64,000 bases of DNA from Lithospermum erythrorhizon (Eukaryota > Streptophyta > Magnoliopsida > Boraginales > Boraginaceae). The notes beneath the pieces were generated by a model, which was not told the origin of the DNA, did not search any database, and was given only the letters and a program-made list of their open reading frames with translations. The position numbers and the translations under genes are program-made. Shown here one piece after another: positions 35,502 to 48,822 of this stretch; positions within the stretch are counted from its first letter, which is position 1, and the number at the start of each line of letters is the position of its first letter. The stretch is taken from NCBI GenBank assembly GCA_019722365.1, contig JADFUC010000501.1, forward strand, positions 992,001 through 1,056,000. Direction: 5' to 3'.

Positions 35502-38157
35502 TTAGACAGCTACTGGAACTTTGAGTGCTTCCAAAATCTTGTCATCTAACTCAAACTTCATGTCTTTCTTGTCCCTGCCAATCTTCACATACTCGTCGAA
35601 CCGTTCCTTCAAATCCTCGGGAAGATTCGTCGTTGCACTCCACCCTAGAATCTCCTTGGCAGCTCGTGGCTCGGCATAGAAATGCTGGAATTATACAACT
35701 AGCCATCAAATGTTGATTGATAGAAAATTATTGTTATGCCTACACAACTACATAGTCTACAAGATTTGCAGTGTTGATGGTATCTATTCGTTAACTAGCA
35801 GATGACAGAGCTCTATATTAATTTAAAAGGTATAGTCTATACCATGTTACTGAAAGAAATGCTTTTCTTTTTGAAATCACCCCAATACATGTAGAGGTCA
35901 TAGTGTATAATAATCTCAACGGGGAGCCCTGCAGCCTTAGCCACATAGCACCATGCCATCAGAGTCACAGCACAGTTGGATATATTTTTACTAGAAGCTG
36001 GACTTTTGAAGCAATGCAAGTAACTTATTGAGGCCAAGTCCCTCACATGGGAGATGTTTGTCAAAGCTGCATGCAAACCTGGAATGGGTCACGCACCGAA
36101 CTATACCTTAGCATACTTCAAGAAATAGCCAGTTTCAATAATCCCCAAAAACATATGCTGCTTAAAGATGAACTGGAAAAGTGGGCGATAAATGGATGCC
36201 CTTACGATCAAAGAACCATTCTTCACAATCTTTGTTGTTTCCAGAGCCAATCATGTACTGAGGTCGGAATGATGCCCAGTTACTGAAAACCTCGGATATA
36301 TATTTTTCGACTCCAACATGACCAGCATCAGCTTTAACAACATCCTGCAATATCCAGATTTTATATGAGAGATAATACAGGTTCATTTTCTTGTTTCAAT
36401 TGTTGGTTCATTTTTGTCAATCTTACCCCCTCAACATGGGGAAGTTCACCAGTTAGCTTATATATCCAGCGCAGCATAAACAAAGTTACAGCTGCTCCTG
36501 TACTCTTTTGCCCAATGTACAGGCCCTATCATTGTTAAATAGCAGGTATCTATTAGGATGATTTTGGGGGCACATTACACTATCACCTCAGCTGCTTCAA
36601 TTTATTTAACTTTCACTGAATTTATGAAATAGTTCTGAAATGTTAAATGCATAGTACTATGTTGATTTAGTTCCACTTTATTTCTAAAACCTCACACTGG
36701 TAAGAATCGACGTAAAAAACTGTGGGATGCTCGATAGCAACCAAATAGTTCGTTTTGTTAAAGGTCCTAGCACAAAGTCAATGTAAGAGAAGTATAAAGC
36801 ATGATCAGCCATGGACCAAAGAGCCTATCAATTAAAGACAAGTCCCAAGATGGGACATTCTTTGGTCTATAAAAGGGCAGCTGTTCGATTCAATTTGATA
36901 TGCGAAGTCATTGATTGATTAGAAAACAAGAGTTAGGTTTAGGGTTTATCAGTTAATAACAAATTTATTCTTAGTGGTGGAGGTGAATCCAAAACTAGAC
37001 GTTGCAATATTAGGGTTCTTAGTTTGAATTTGGGGCTTTTTGATTAAATACATCTTAATTCAATTGATTAATTGGAACTGATTCTCAATGAAAGACTTAA
37101 TACGTTTGAGGTATGAAATTGAAATTAAAAATGATTTGGAAGAAAACTCGATACAAATTTTGCCATTCCATTTCCTTACTATCAAACGACCATCATTATT
37201 CTCTCAATCAATAGCATTTTGCACATTTAATAGTTATATGGAAAATGATCCATAACAGATAGATAACTATTATTGAGCTTTCCGCCAACGAATCAAATCC
37301 TTGCCATTGTTATCCAACACCACATCGAAAGAAGCCCCTTCAAGAACTTTTCCAATATCTGCAGGATTTCCCCACACTGTCTTCCCACCAGCGCTCACAA
37401 TTTCCTATAGTAGTATTGGCAAATCCAAGATTTAGAATAAATATAAAAAACGTTGAATGCACAGTTGCACATACAACAATCAGCCTATTGCGGGAGTATT
37501 TGAGCGTATTTAGATAATCTTCCCAGCTAAGATAAATATTACTTGATGATAAATCAATATAATTAAGAGTTTCGTATCGAGAGCGCCGTACTAAGCTGGC
37601 TACAAGAGACTCTTCAAATCGTTTGGGGGCACTTGATAATCTTAATGTATAAGCATTATGGTAAATTCACTTATATCAAGCCTCTAGACCTACAGACGGC
37701 GGGAAACTCTTTAAAAACATTATGTAATCTTTATGATATCTTAACAATGAAAACTGAGTCTTAACTGAGAATCTGTTGAAAGGGGGCTTCTTCATCTTGT
37801 CAGAAGCCTCATCACCAACAGTCATAATAGTAACTCCATGACCACTGTTAAGAAGTTCTTTAGCAAAGTAAAATCAATGACTGTATGACCACCGCAACAT
37901 GTATTCGCACCGGCGATGTTCTTCTTCTCAGCTTACGCTGCTTTAACACCAGTGAAGTTTGACAAAGCAAGTTTTCTTGATGATCTAATGGGGTCAGAGT
38001 ACACATATGAGGAAACTAAGCAAGAAGAGGAATAAGAAGAAGAAGATGAGAAAAGGGTAGAGCTAGGAAGAGGAAACAGAGAAGATGAAGTGAAGTTTGA
38101 TGATGAAGGAGAAGAAGAAAATGAGAAGAGAAGAGAGGATGAAGCAAGAGAGGCCAT
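35502..38157 (-). pseudogene. CSP41A: Chloroplast stem-loop binding protein CSP41a pseudogene
   Basis: CSP41a is a nucleus-encoded chloroplast endoribonuclease of the NAD-dependent epimerase-like (SDR) family, acting with CSP41b on plastid RNA. The first exon (from 38157) has a Ser-rich transit peptide and SSRKLALSNFTGVKAA, then a TAA at 37935-37933. The following [15 protein letters not shown] region is frameshifted, though [12 protein letters not shown] can still be read at about 37810-37790. Later pieces are [19 protein letters not shown] (about 37400), a degraded DWAKS..SSAGIYK exon (about 36520-36430), [20 protein letters not shown] then [20 protein letters not shown] (about 36345-36210), TNISHVRDLAS with damaged AVTL..GLPVEI (about 36065-35850), and a near-perfect last exon [20 protein letters not shown] to [14 protein letters not shown] (35684-35502). 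The introns remain. Several independent breaks make it non-functional. Confidence 0.93.
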
Positions 38158-38763
38158 TGATCTTCTTACCAGACCCCTAACAGTTTTCTAAGGCTCAAAT
38201 CAAAGATATGAGGATACTCCCTCCCTCCACATTTTATTCATCAAACTTTTGAGTATTTTATTAGGGGCAGTCCCATTCTCCATCAATTTCACAAATATAC
38301 ACTTTGATTATCTTAATTTAACACAACTACTCTACATTACATACATTTTGTAACAATTGAAATAAACCTTTCTCTCAACTTGCAGTTAATGTTATATATT
38401 TATTAGAATCCACTAATTCGTTAGGCGTATTTGTAAATTAAATGTTTAAATACCATAGTAGAAATCTTGGCGTATCGCCTCTGATAAGATCCAAAATGAT
38501 ATTTTCGCTCTAGTTTCTAATACGTTTCTTTAACGTGTATGTTATTTTATTCAATTCATACTATAAAATTATCGATATACCAACAAAACTATAATAAAAT
38601 CATTGTAAGAAAAATTATTAATATATAAGTATATTCTATCTTGAACCCTCCATATCCAATATGAATCACACAAATAGGCATATCCACTAATATCAAGAAT
38701 CAACCACAAAACCAAACACCTCCACCTCCACCCCCTCAACCGCCACCCCACCACCACTTTTCA
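38158..38763. promoter_or_regulatory. Shared upstream region of CSP41a (minus) and FZL (plus)
   Basis: The two chloroplast-protein genes are head to head with 606 bp between their start codons, so their promoters share this region. It holds a Stowaway-like TACTCCCTCCCTCCAC word at about 38216 and is otherwise AT-rich, with no clear single TATA box assigned to either gene. Confidence 0.5.
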
Positions 38764-41700
38764 ATGTTATCATTCACATCACCACCTCATCTCCACCACT
38801 CCCTCCACCTCCCACCCCCTCTCTTCTTCACCAAAATTAGCCTGCCCTTCCACACCCAGCTACACACCACCCACCGCCACCTTATCCGCCTCACCGCCGA
38901 CACTCCACCATACCAAGAGCTCCATAAAGCCTTTTCGCCTAACTTAGCCTCCCACTAGGACCCTTTTTCTGGCGGATGCAAGCGTCAGAAATCGAGTCCC
39001 AAATACTTCCAAGTTAACTATAGAGTATTGAATGATAATTGAATCTGGTTGGTTTGTCGATAGAAATGAACTTTCGGAACATGTTGGGATTGTGGTGGTT
39101 AATGGTGAAGGTGGTAGTGGTGGAAAATTGTATGAAGCTGCTAGGTTCTTGAATTCAGTTATTAAGGATAGAGCTTTTTTGATGATTGATGAACGTGTTG
39201 ATATCGCTGCAGCAGTTAATGCTAGTGGAGTTTTGTTGTCTGATCAAGGTGATTATTGCAATTTGTGAAATTTAGATTATAGTGGTAGTGATGAATTTAT
39301 GGAAAGATGGTATTTTCAATGTTTTTATGATTAAAATGATAATTTTGATAGGTATTGAAGTTATGTTAACGTTTGCTACTTTTGACTATTGAATTCAAAT
39401 TGGACAAGGTGATGAGTATATAGAAAGATTGTGTTTTGTTGTCTGATCAAGGTAATTATTGCATGTTGTGGAATTACAATAATTGTGGTGATAAATGTGT
39501 GGATAGATTGTAGTTTTAAAATGTAGTTGTGATTAAAATGATGAGTTTGATTCGAGTGAAAGTTATATACGTCAATTAAAATTAAAACAATGATGGTGAT
39601 AAATATATAGAAAGATGGCATTTTTAATTATTAAAATGATAATTTTGATTTGAATCGAAGTTATGTCTGTCACTTAAAATAATGGCGGTGATAAATATAT
39701 AAAAAGATTTTATTTTTAATGTATTCATAATTAAAATGATAATATTGATGCGAATAGAATGTATGTGTCAATGAAGGCTATAAAGTTTGCTACTCTTGTC
39801 TATTAAAAATAAAATCGGACAATGTTTTTGGGATGGAGGTTGCAATTCCTATGCATTTTTCTTTTTCTCTGGGATTAATGGATAGTTGTTATTGTTACAA
39901 TTTGTAAATTACAATAATGGTGGTGATAATATATAAAAAGATAGTATTTTTAATGTTTTTATTATTAAAACGATAATTTTAATGCGAATTGAAGTTATGT
40001 GTCAATTGAGGATTTAAAGTTTGTTATTTTTGACTTTTGAGAATCAAATTGGACAATCTTTGTGGGATGGAGGTAATAATTCCTATGCATTTTGCTATTT
40101 CACTGGGGTTAAGGGATACTAGATTCTTTTACTTTCCGAGTCTTTGATGAGTAATGCTTGAGCTCCTTGTCTATTGATGAGTATTTGTTGGTATCAAAAC
40201 GACTGAAGTTCTATTGTTTGAATTTAATTGTGAACCTAGTATTCCTGTTGTGTAGTGTAGAAGATCTGCACTCTTTAAATAAATCGCATTACTGATGGTG
40301 CATTTGCAAGTGCTTTTCTGTTTTTATAGTCATAATGCTGAATTGAGTCTTGTCGGATATCTTGATTGGTATTTCTTTTTGTATAATATGATGATAGTCA
40401 TGTCATACCAATCAAGTGCAGCTGCTTGAATGTTAGTCATCACTGAAGTCTTGCACTTACAGTTTTGAATATAGATATTCCAGCAATAGCAATTCTTTAG
40501 GATGTGATCTCACATAGATTCGTACTCTCATAAAATTGATATAACAAATATAGCAGCTTCAACAGAGATGGTAAAGAAGGGTGTTTCAAAATCTCGTAAG
40601 AATTAATCTTTTTATGCCAAAATGTGCTTTCATATAGTAATGATTTTTTCATATTTCATGCAGGTCTTCCCACTATAGTGGCAAGAAATACAATGAGTGA
40701 CTCGAGATCTGAGTCTGTGGTTCTTCCTATCATAGCAAGATATGTTGAAACAAGTAATGCTGCACTAGAAGCAGCTGATGCTGAAGGTGCCGATTTTCTT
40801 ATTTTGAGACTAAATGGGGATGTTCTTCCTGAAGATCTTATACGAATGAGTCTAAATCACATAAAGATACCAATCTTTTTATCTGTTGACACCTTTGGGG
40901 ATGGGAATCACTTCGATGCAGCAGTGGACCTGTTAAAATTAGGAGTGAGTGGCTTAGTTCTTTCCTTGAAAGATTTAAAGCTGTTCAGTGAAGAGAAGAT
41001 GAAGAAGTTACTTTACAGTGTAAATGTGGAGAATATGAAGAAAGACGAACCTACACAAATTTCCGAAACTTTCAAAATGTCCAGTGTCATGAATGGATCC
41101 GTCAGAGATAATACCGTGGCTGGCTTCGTAAAGTTGGAGAAAAGAGAACGAGAGTTAATAGAAACTGAACGGTCCCGTTTGCTTGGAGTAATAGATGTCA
41201 TCCGAAGAGCAGCTCCCCTGGTGATCTTTTAATAATGAAGTTTGGTAGCTCCATTTATTTCTCAGATAAGTTATTTATTATCAATGGTATCTTTGCATGC
41301 TCTAATTTGGGCCAGAACTGGAATTGATGGCAGATGGAGGAAGTGGCACTTCTCACTGATGCAGTTTCTCAACTCGATGATCCATTTTTACTGGTCATAG
41401 TGGTAATTGTGTGCTGAACTTCAACATCTGGTTCCACGGATATAAATGGGTATTAGCTCTCAATTTCAAATGAAAACTCTTTTCTTCGTTTGACAAAATC
41501 TAACTTAATTGGATGTTTATGTTTAGTCCCTCACGCTATAGAAATTAAGAGTTCTTATTTCTTTGCTTCTCCTAGAGAATATGGGAATGGCATCAATGGA
41601 ATCTATTCCTCCCTTCTAATAGTTGCGATATTCATATATTTTTTTTCACATGTTCAAAACCAAATACAAAAGCTTGTTTCCCCTTCTTGATGATTTTATT

Positions 41701-44700
41701 TCCTTCCTTTAATTGAAGTTGCGGGATCACATATGTTAGGTAACAATTTGTGATATGAAAGCTTATCTATCTGCTGTGCTCTTCTGTAGATTAGTTTAAT
41801 CTCTTTTACAAACATGTTACTTTTTTCCACGAGGAACTTCAAAGAGGTTCATGATATCTAGGAAGATTGCTTTGAGCATAATCTTATTGGCTTACTTCGT
41901 GCATGTTCTGACTAGTTTCCAAGTTCTTCCTGCCCCTCTTGAGTCTTCACCGTCCTTCCCTTTTAAACCTCAGCTGCATTTTTCTTGAAATCCACAGGGA
42001 GAATTCAACTCTGGGAAATCAACTGTCATAAATGCTCTTCTGGGTAAAAGATTTGTAAAAGATGGAGTCGTCCCAACAACAAATGAAATTACGTTTCTAC
42101 GATATTCTAAGGTGGATTCTTATGACCCACAGCATTGTGAGAGGCATCCAGATGGCCAATATTCATGCTACTTACCTGCTCCTATTCTGAAAGAAGTGAG
42201 TGATTATGAGTCCAATTTAAATACAACATATAACTTGTGGATATATTTACTATTCCTTCCACTTCAAATAGAATGAACCACTTACTATTTTTGTTTCTTC
42301 CAAATTAATGAGTTCCTTTACGTATACTATGTTCTTCCGCTACCATTCATAATTGCAGTGACAGAAGAACTGTTCATGTTTCAGTTACAAAGGGATCAAT
42401 AATTTAGTTGCTATAGTGGACAAAATATGACACCCTATTAATAAATGTGCAATATAAGAATGAGTCATTCTAAATGAAATGGAATCAATATACATGAATC
42501 TGTATTTGCTATAAGATGGTTGCACATAGGTATTTGGGCATTGGCAAACTTCTGTCCGGATCAAATCATACTGATAATCAATGTGATCGGCAAACCATGA
42601 CGCGAAATGGAATTGTTGTTAGTAACTCAATTTGCAGTCAACTAAATAGTGTATTCCGAGCATATATGCCGTAATTAAATTCCATGACCTTGAATCAAAT
42701 TGGCAGCCACTCTATGATGACCTCTAAATGTATTTAATAGCTTTTCTTTTGGTGCCAAGCAGATGATAATTGTGGATACTCCTGGGACAAATGTTATTCT
42801 CCAAAGACAACAACGTCTCACTGAGGAGTTTGTACCCCGAGCAGACTTAATCCTATTTGTCGTTTCTGCAGATCGACCATTGACTGAAAGTGAGGTACTT
42901 GAAGCACAGAGTACAAATGTGGAAGCAGTTTATGTTGTCTTTTGAAGTAGTTTCTGATTGTTTTTTTGTAAGCATCTGAGTACATTTTTAACTGTTACAA
43001 TGAGCTTCACAATTCATCACTCCGTTATTATTAAGCCTTAGATGCTCTACCACTGCAAAATGCTGAACTTGTAGTGAGGCTGATAACACTATGTATACAG
43101 ACAATTTAAATAAAATATTATCTGCAGAAAGATGGTCAAGTATTCTTACATTTTAGTGATTTATGCCCCCTGAATAGTATACTTCATTTTCATCATCAAG
43201 TCAATCCTAATGCCCGTTTTCTGCGATAACTATGAAAAGGAGGTCATCTTTTACCGTTTCTGAGCATTTTCACCTTTCCGCCTGTCTCAATTTTTTGGTC
43301 GAGCTGATACTAATCCGCTCTATAAATCTCAGGTTAATTTTCTTCGTTATATTCAGCAATGGAAGAAAAGAGTGATATTTGTCCTTAACAAGTCTGACCT
43401 ATACCGAAGCAGTGATGAGGTTGATAAACAGCCTTCAGTTTTATGTTTACTTTTAATATGTTGGGTATTTTGGGACATTAGCTGATTTTTTAATGATCTT
43501 GGTTTTATGTAAATCATGGTTTATGCAGTTAGAGGAAGCTATTATTTTTATCAAGAACAATGTGAAGAAGCTGCTGAACATTGAAGATGTATTGCTCTTT
43601 CCAGTGTCTGCACGGAGTGCACTCGAAAAGAAGCTATTAGCTTCTTCTGGTGTTCTTGGGGACTCTGATAGGCAGCCTGCTTCTTCTCAATGGAGTGCAA
43701 ATAGCTTCAATAAACTCGAAAACTACTTATACAGTTTCTTGGATGGTTCAACGACTACTGGAATCGAGAGAATGAAGCTCAAGCTTTTTACACCAGTTGG
43801 TATTGCAGAACAATTGATTTCTTCTTGTCAAAAAACTAAAAGAGAAGAGTGCCAGCAATCAAAAGAGGACGTGGTATTAGTCAATGACATCATTAATAGT
43901 GTAGAAGAGTATGCAAAAACAATTGACCGTGATAGCATTTCTTGGAAGCGGAGGAGCTTATCCTTGGTATGGGTTAATAGCTTATTGCCCATGTTTGTAT
44001 TAATATATGAATGATGATTTATGTCTGTAGATGCAATTTACTGACATGAATGTTACTTCCATGCCATGCAGATTGATAATGTGCAGTCACGTGTTCTGAA
44101 AATTGCAGAATCAACTCTGCAGTTATCAAACCTTGACTTAGTTTCTAAATATATTTTCAAAGGGGAGAAATCAACGCCGATGCCAGTTACTGCAAGTATC
44201 CAAAATGACATAATTGACCCTGCTGTTTCTGAAGCAGAGGTAAGTTTGAGTTGTATTTATGGCAATATCCAATTGCTGCCATAGCACCTTGCTCCTTGGA
44301 GCCTTGTGCTTCTCAATGCAGTAGTTCTTTCATTGTTTCTTTCTCGTCCATCTTATTTCATTAGGGTTCCTGGACATAAGGGTTGTGTGTCAGATTTAAT
44401 GAATTAATGATGTAGTCAATGGTTGACCTTTTCTGGTTCCCAAGATTATTATTTGTATACTTTTGTGCTTGCATTCTGTTCTATCGGACATTCCAGCCCA
44501 ACTAATCAATTGTCCATGCTAGAAACCTTATCACATAATATAGGTAGATCCTAACTTGTTTCTGTTTGGTATGCATATAAGAACTTTTCAACCTGTTCAT
44601 GAACAATGACAATACATACTAGTTGTGTTTTCATCCTGTTTCATGGGTTGGCATTTACAATGATTAACATATGTCCAAGATTTGTTTTGTGGACTTAGTA

Positions 44701-46183
44701 ATTTATTTTATTTATTTTTAATTATATGTAGCTGGAAGCTGTCCAACTATTAGCCTAATAAGTTCATTTGTTTACCTTATTGATTCCTTCCAGAAATTAA
44801 TTACAGAGTATACGAGATGGTTACAGTCAACTAATGCTCAGAAAGGAAGTTTTTACAGAGAATCTTTGGAGAAAAGATGGCCTTCTTTTGTTGATCATCT
44901 TAACCAAAATGAACTGGCCACCAGTGGATTTCTATTAAGGAAGCATGAAACAAGCATAAAAGTAATCCGGAACTTTAATGCTGCAGCTGTGGCAAAGCAA
45001 TTTGAGAAAGAAATTCGAGAAACGGTGAGCCTGACACTATTAGCCATTAGTTTCTTGCCTTTTTAAGTTTACTAAAGAGGCATATTTGATCTGTGCAAAC
45101 ATGACCAACCTGTTTTAACTGTGTGACTACTACACTGTTCATAGAGGCAAATGATGTTTATATTTGTTCTAGTGCTTCATTTAACTTTAGAAATTATTAA
45201 TTATATTTGCTTGTTTGCCTTCACTTTTTTATTTCTTCTTTATGGAGATGCTGGTTCATCTACTGAATTGAAGCTAACTTCCAGCTGAAGCAGCTTTTTA
45301 GTATCTCGACTGAACATTAATTTGAGTAATGATATATCACACTGTATTTTTCAGTTTTTGGTAACTTTTGGTGGACTGGCCGCAGCTGGTTTATCTGCTT
45401 CGCTTCTGACATCTGTTTTACCAACCACATTAGAAGATCTTCTTGCCCTAGGTCTTTGTTCTGCTGGCGGGTATGCATTCTTGTTTGTAATTTAACTTTT
45501 TCCGTTCTGTATGCCTCTTCATTTGTTTCTGTTTGAGGTCCTTATCTTACACTTCTGCTCTCCATTGAGCTTGTGGAGAAGATGAAATGTGCTTCTTCTG
45601 TTTGAGATGAGGTCGTTGGCTAACTTACTAGAAAGTACGGAGGCAATATGCGAGTATCTTCCAGGAAATAGTCGAATTTTAATAGCACAAATGTGTCGGT
45701 GCATTATGATTACATTCTTTAAAACCATAGGCGTTTTGCCTCTGCATGCTTGTCTATTATTTTCACCTATCGTCTGCTAAGGACCATTATTATATTGTGC
45801 CAGAATTCATCTACCCAGGCTTGTTAATAAGTGTAGCCTCTAACCTAGTTTCTTACTTTTGCTCTATTTGTCGATGCATCTTTTTCTTTCTGGATAGATT
45901 AGTAGCAATTTCAAACTTCCCAGCCCGCCGGCAACGTGCCATTGATAAAGTGAAGAAAACTGCTGGTGTCTTAGCTCATGAACTCGAAGAGGCGATGCAG
46001 AATGATCTTCTGGAATCGGCGTCATCTCTGGAGAATTATGTTAAACTCATTGGCAAGCCATACCAAGAAGCAGCCCAAGATAGACTAGATAAAGTTTTGG
46101 GTACATTAAATGAATTATCAGTTGTTGAGAAGGACCTCAAAACATTGCAAACAGAAATTCAAAATCTCCATATATCACAATAG
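38764..46183 (+). CDS. FZL: FZL, FZO-like dynamin GTPase of chloroplasts, exon 1 frameshifted
   Basis: FZL is a plant dynamin-like GTPase of thylakoid and envelope membranes that shapes grana and chloroplasts. Exons: 38764-39248, 40664-41220, 41334-41402, 41998-42195, 42763-42894, 43333-43419, 43529-43966, 44072-44239, 44794-45024, 45355-45470, 45898-46183. All have GT-AG borders, and exons 2-11 join in frame (2282 nt). GTPase motifs are GEFNSGKST (exon 4), VVPTTNEITF (exon 4), IVDTPGTN (exon 5) and LNKSD (exon 6). Exon 10 encodes the hydrophobic membrane segment FLVTFGGLAAAGLSASLLTS and the conserved LPTTLEDLLALGLCSAGG. The tail is coiled-coil. Exon 1 starts with a plausible transit peptide, but the frame ends at TAG 38956. 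The conserved TLFPGGYKRPEI-like region at 38955-39030 needs several small indels to read, and an in-frame ATG follows at 39032. Either the gene has just died, or the product starts at 39032 without a transit peptide. Confidence 0.85.
39280..40030. repeat. Diverged ~100-bp tandem repeats in FZL intron 1
   Basis: About five units share, in order, GGTGATAAATATATAGAAAGAT, TTTTTAATG, TTAAAATGATAATTTTGAT, GAATTGAAGTTATGTGTCAA. Units begin near 39283, 39485, 39591, 39684 and 39918. This explains the long first intron. Confidence 0.7.
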
Positions 46184-48727
46184 GTACGAGTCAATATTTA
46201 TAAATTTTGGTCCTTTATTTTTTATTTTTAGTATTCTCTCTTGTCCAATATGTGGATGGATTGTAATAAAATTGAATAATATTTTCTTGTACAATTTTTC
46301 ACTAATAATAATATATTCATGAGAAATGTTTTAGCTTAGATTATCCTAGAGTGGTAAGAGTGGTCTTCCAACAAAATATTAAACTAACATATACGAAATA
46401 ATTTAGTTCAAGTTTGGAAAAGCCAACTATAAAAAATTCATAACTACACGATCTTTTAGGGATGAGGGAGTACAAAATAACGTATAGTTGTATAGTATAA
46501 TGTACGGGACCCTCTTAAGTTCCGTCATTGTTTACATATCCCTGATTTTCTGCAGTTGCTGAATCTGTTCACAGTTTTACTACTACAAATTGGTACTCCA
46601 TTAGCTAGTGGGAATGGAGGAATATGTGTTCGATGATTCATTGTTGTCACTCATCTTATATTTAGTCAAAAAGAACCTATCATGGATTCCTCCCTCTTTT
46701 CATTCGCTAGTGTTAAAGGTGAAATAAAGCTTCACAATAGGGGTTAATTGGTCATGGTATAAAGTTGATCACTTATGACACTAACAACTAAGATTCTACC
46801 TTAGATTTTCGATGATTTGATGAGATTGTGGTCGGCACACGATCCGAATATGATGCAGAGGGGTTAATTGGTCATGGTATAAAGGAATATGAAGCTCCAA
46901 TTAATGGAGGAAGAAGTTGATGAGGTTGATTGCAGCCGAATAGATGAAATGTTTGATTGAAGTTTGTGTTTTTGGTTCCGATTTTTCCAACGGTCGACAA
47001 TTAATTTGGAGGAATTAGGAAATTAGGGTTGATGATGTGACCGTCTAACTGGCTCATTTAATGTGTTGTTTATGGTTGATAGGTAGTTGAATACATATGT
47101 ATAAATACAAATCCAAGTGTATAATTTCATATAAGAAAATCATTCTCTTCAAATTAGATTCTCTCAACTACTTTTTCTCTCTCCTCTAACTAACTAACCG
47201 AAACAGTTGACTTTAGTCAACTCTCACCATTTCTTCAAAACAAACAATGACCATGATTAGGAAGTCGATCTGATCTCGTTTTTCAAATTTTGGTTCGACG
47301 TTCACTCTATCGGTCTGTTAGGATGCCTCGTTTGCATACATCGTCGCACTTTCACTTGTGTTGTCTAGAAAAAGCATTGATAATCGCTGGAATATTTTAT
47401 CGCGTATATTAAGTTAAGAAAATAAATAAAAATGAGAAGGTGGTCCGGTGTCCAAATTGGAAGCTGAAAGTCTAGATAAACATCTCAATTAGGCGCTCAT
47501 CGTTTATTCTTTCCCTTGTACCCGTCGATTGATTTTAGTGTATGAAGTGGAAGACAATAACAATTATTGACAACTAATTCAGAATTAATGACATGGATAT
47601 ACGTGTTAGTTTATGACTAAAAGTTAAGACAAATGGTTCGATATAAAGAGCGGTACATAGGATTTTATCGATCGTAATTTTTTTGAGCACTCACGGTATT
47701 TTTGCATATGGTGTGATTGTTAAGGATATAATTGTCTACACCTCAATTTTGGGACTATTCTATATGTGATTTTATTAATCCGGGAAGGAAATATAGCATA
47801 TTCATAGAGGGAATAGCTCAACACTTTATATAACACTCTCACTCACGTGTAACCTTCCTCGACGGCATTATATTTCACCGGCATTCGTCGGAATTTAACA
47901 TTGGCGGGGTTACACGTGCCCTCATCACCACGGGTCTGACTTTAATACCGTGATACTCCGTAAGAGTCAATGAGGTTACACCAACTATCAATATGGGATA
48001 TATCACTTTAACAATAATCTTGTTAATCTATTTTATGTGAAATTGGAATTAAATCATGGCAAACGACACCATCAATCATCTTTGTAAACTAAATGTGGAT
48101 GATTTAGAGGTTGACATATATATGAAGTGAAAAATGAATCATTTAGTGTGAATTAATGCATTATTTGAGTGTTAGGCAAAAGATAAAATTGGGCTAATAA
48201 ATTGGGATCCTCTAAAAACCATTTACTCACGGACCTGTGCCCAAAGATGCATGCATGAACTGAAGGTGTGCACCATACCATTTTAGTCCTAATTGATGTA
48301 TTATTTGAGTGGGGATTAGAAGATGATCTTGACTTCTTGCCATATATGTGTCCTAAGTGATGGAACATTAGCTCAAATGTTGCTACTCTTGCTACACTTA
48401 TTCTTCTGGTTAGTTCAAATATATAATATGCTGATTTTTTTGGGACAGAAATTGAAAACAGACAATTAGTAGGCACCATAATTTCTTGAGAGAAATTGTA
48501 CCAACTACTAGACATAAGACAATGTTGTGTTATCATTTATATGGTGAACCCACTGAAACGAAATTATTGTAAATTGTTGACCTTAAAAAAAGCACTGTTG
48601 ACTCAAATTATTGGTTGTTATAGTAATTACATGTCCCAAAAGACCAAACAGTAGTACATTACGTGTAGATAATCATCATGAATATTCAATTCGTCTGTCT
48701 AATAATGCATTCTTCATTCTTTTGCAG
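46184..48727. other. Intergenic region downstream of FZL, no gene seen
   Basis: After the FZL 3'UTR the sequence is AT-rich. A 26-bp direct repeat (core GGGGTTAATTGGTCATGG) occurs at 46739-46764 and 46859-46884. The stretch 46800-47260 ends with a TATAAATACAAATCC box and a pyrimidine-rich leader (47095-47200), a texture seen in LTRs, but I found no paired LTR. Confidence 0.45.
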
Positions 48728-48822
48728 TTGATGAGAAACAAATAAGTTTTTCATGGTCTCATCACTCTCATGTTTGCATAAGAATTGGTGCATACAAAGG
48801 GAAACCTATTGCATATCTTGAG
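48728..48822 (+). pseudogene. Isolated internal exon of an unidentified gene
   Basis: A 95-base segment is bordered by a textbook acceptor (CATTCTTTTGCAG) and donor (GTGAGT). In one frame it reads DEKQISFSWSHHSHVCIRIG then AYKGKPIAYLE. It is flanked on both sides by AT-rich non-coding DNA, with no partner exon found. It may be a gene relic in the FZL-FAF interval, or a chance match. Confidence 0.35.

Noticed and set aside
38764..39030. Tiny intron that would rescue FZL exon 1
   Set aside because: The space between the TAG at 38956 and the resumed conserved frame is too short and lacks a suitable GT-AG pair.
48153..48536. 127-residue minus-strand frame
   Set aside because: No domain, no splice context and no recognisable composition. 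It is likely chance.
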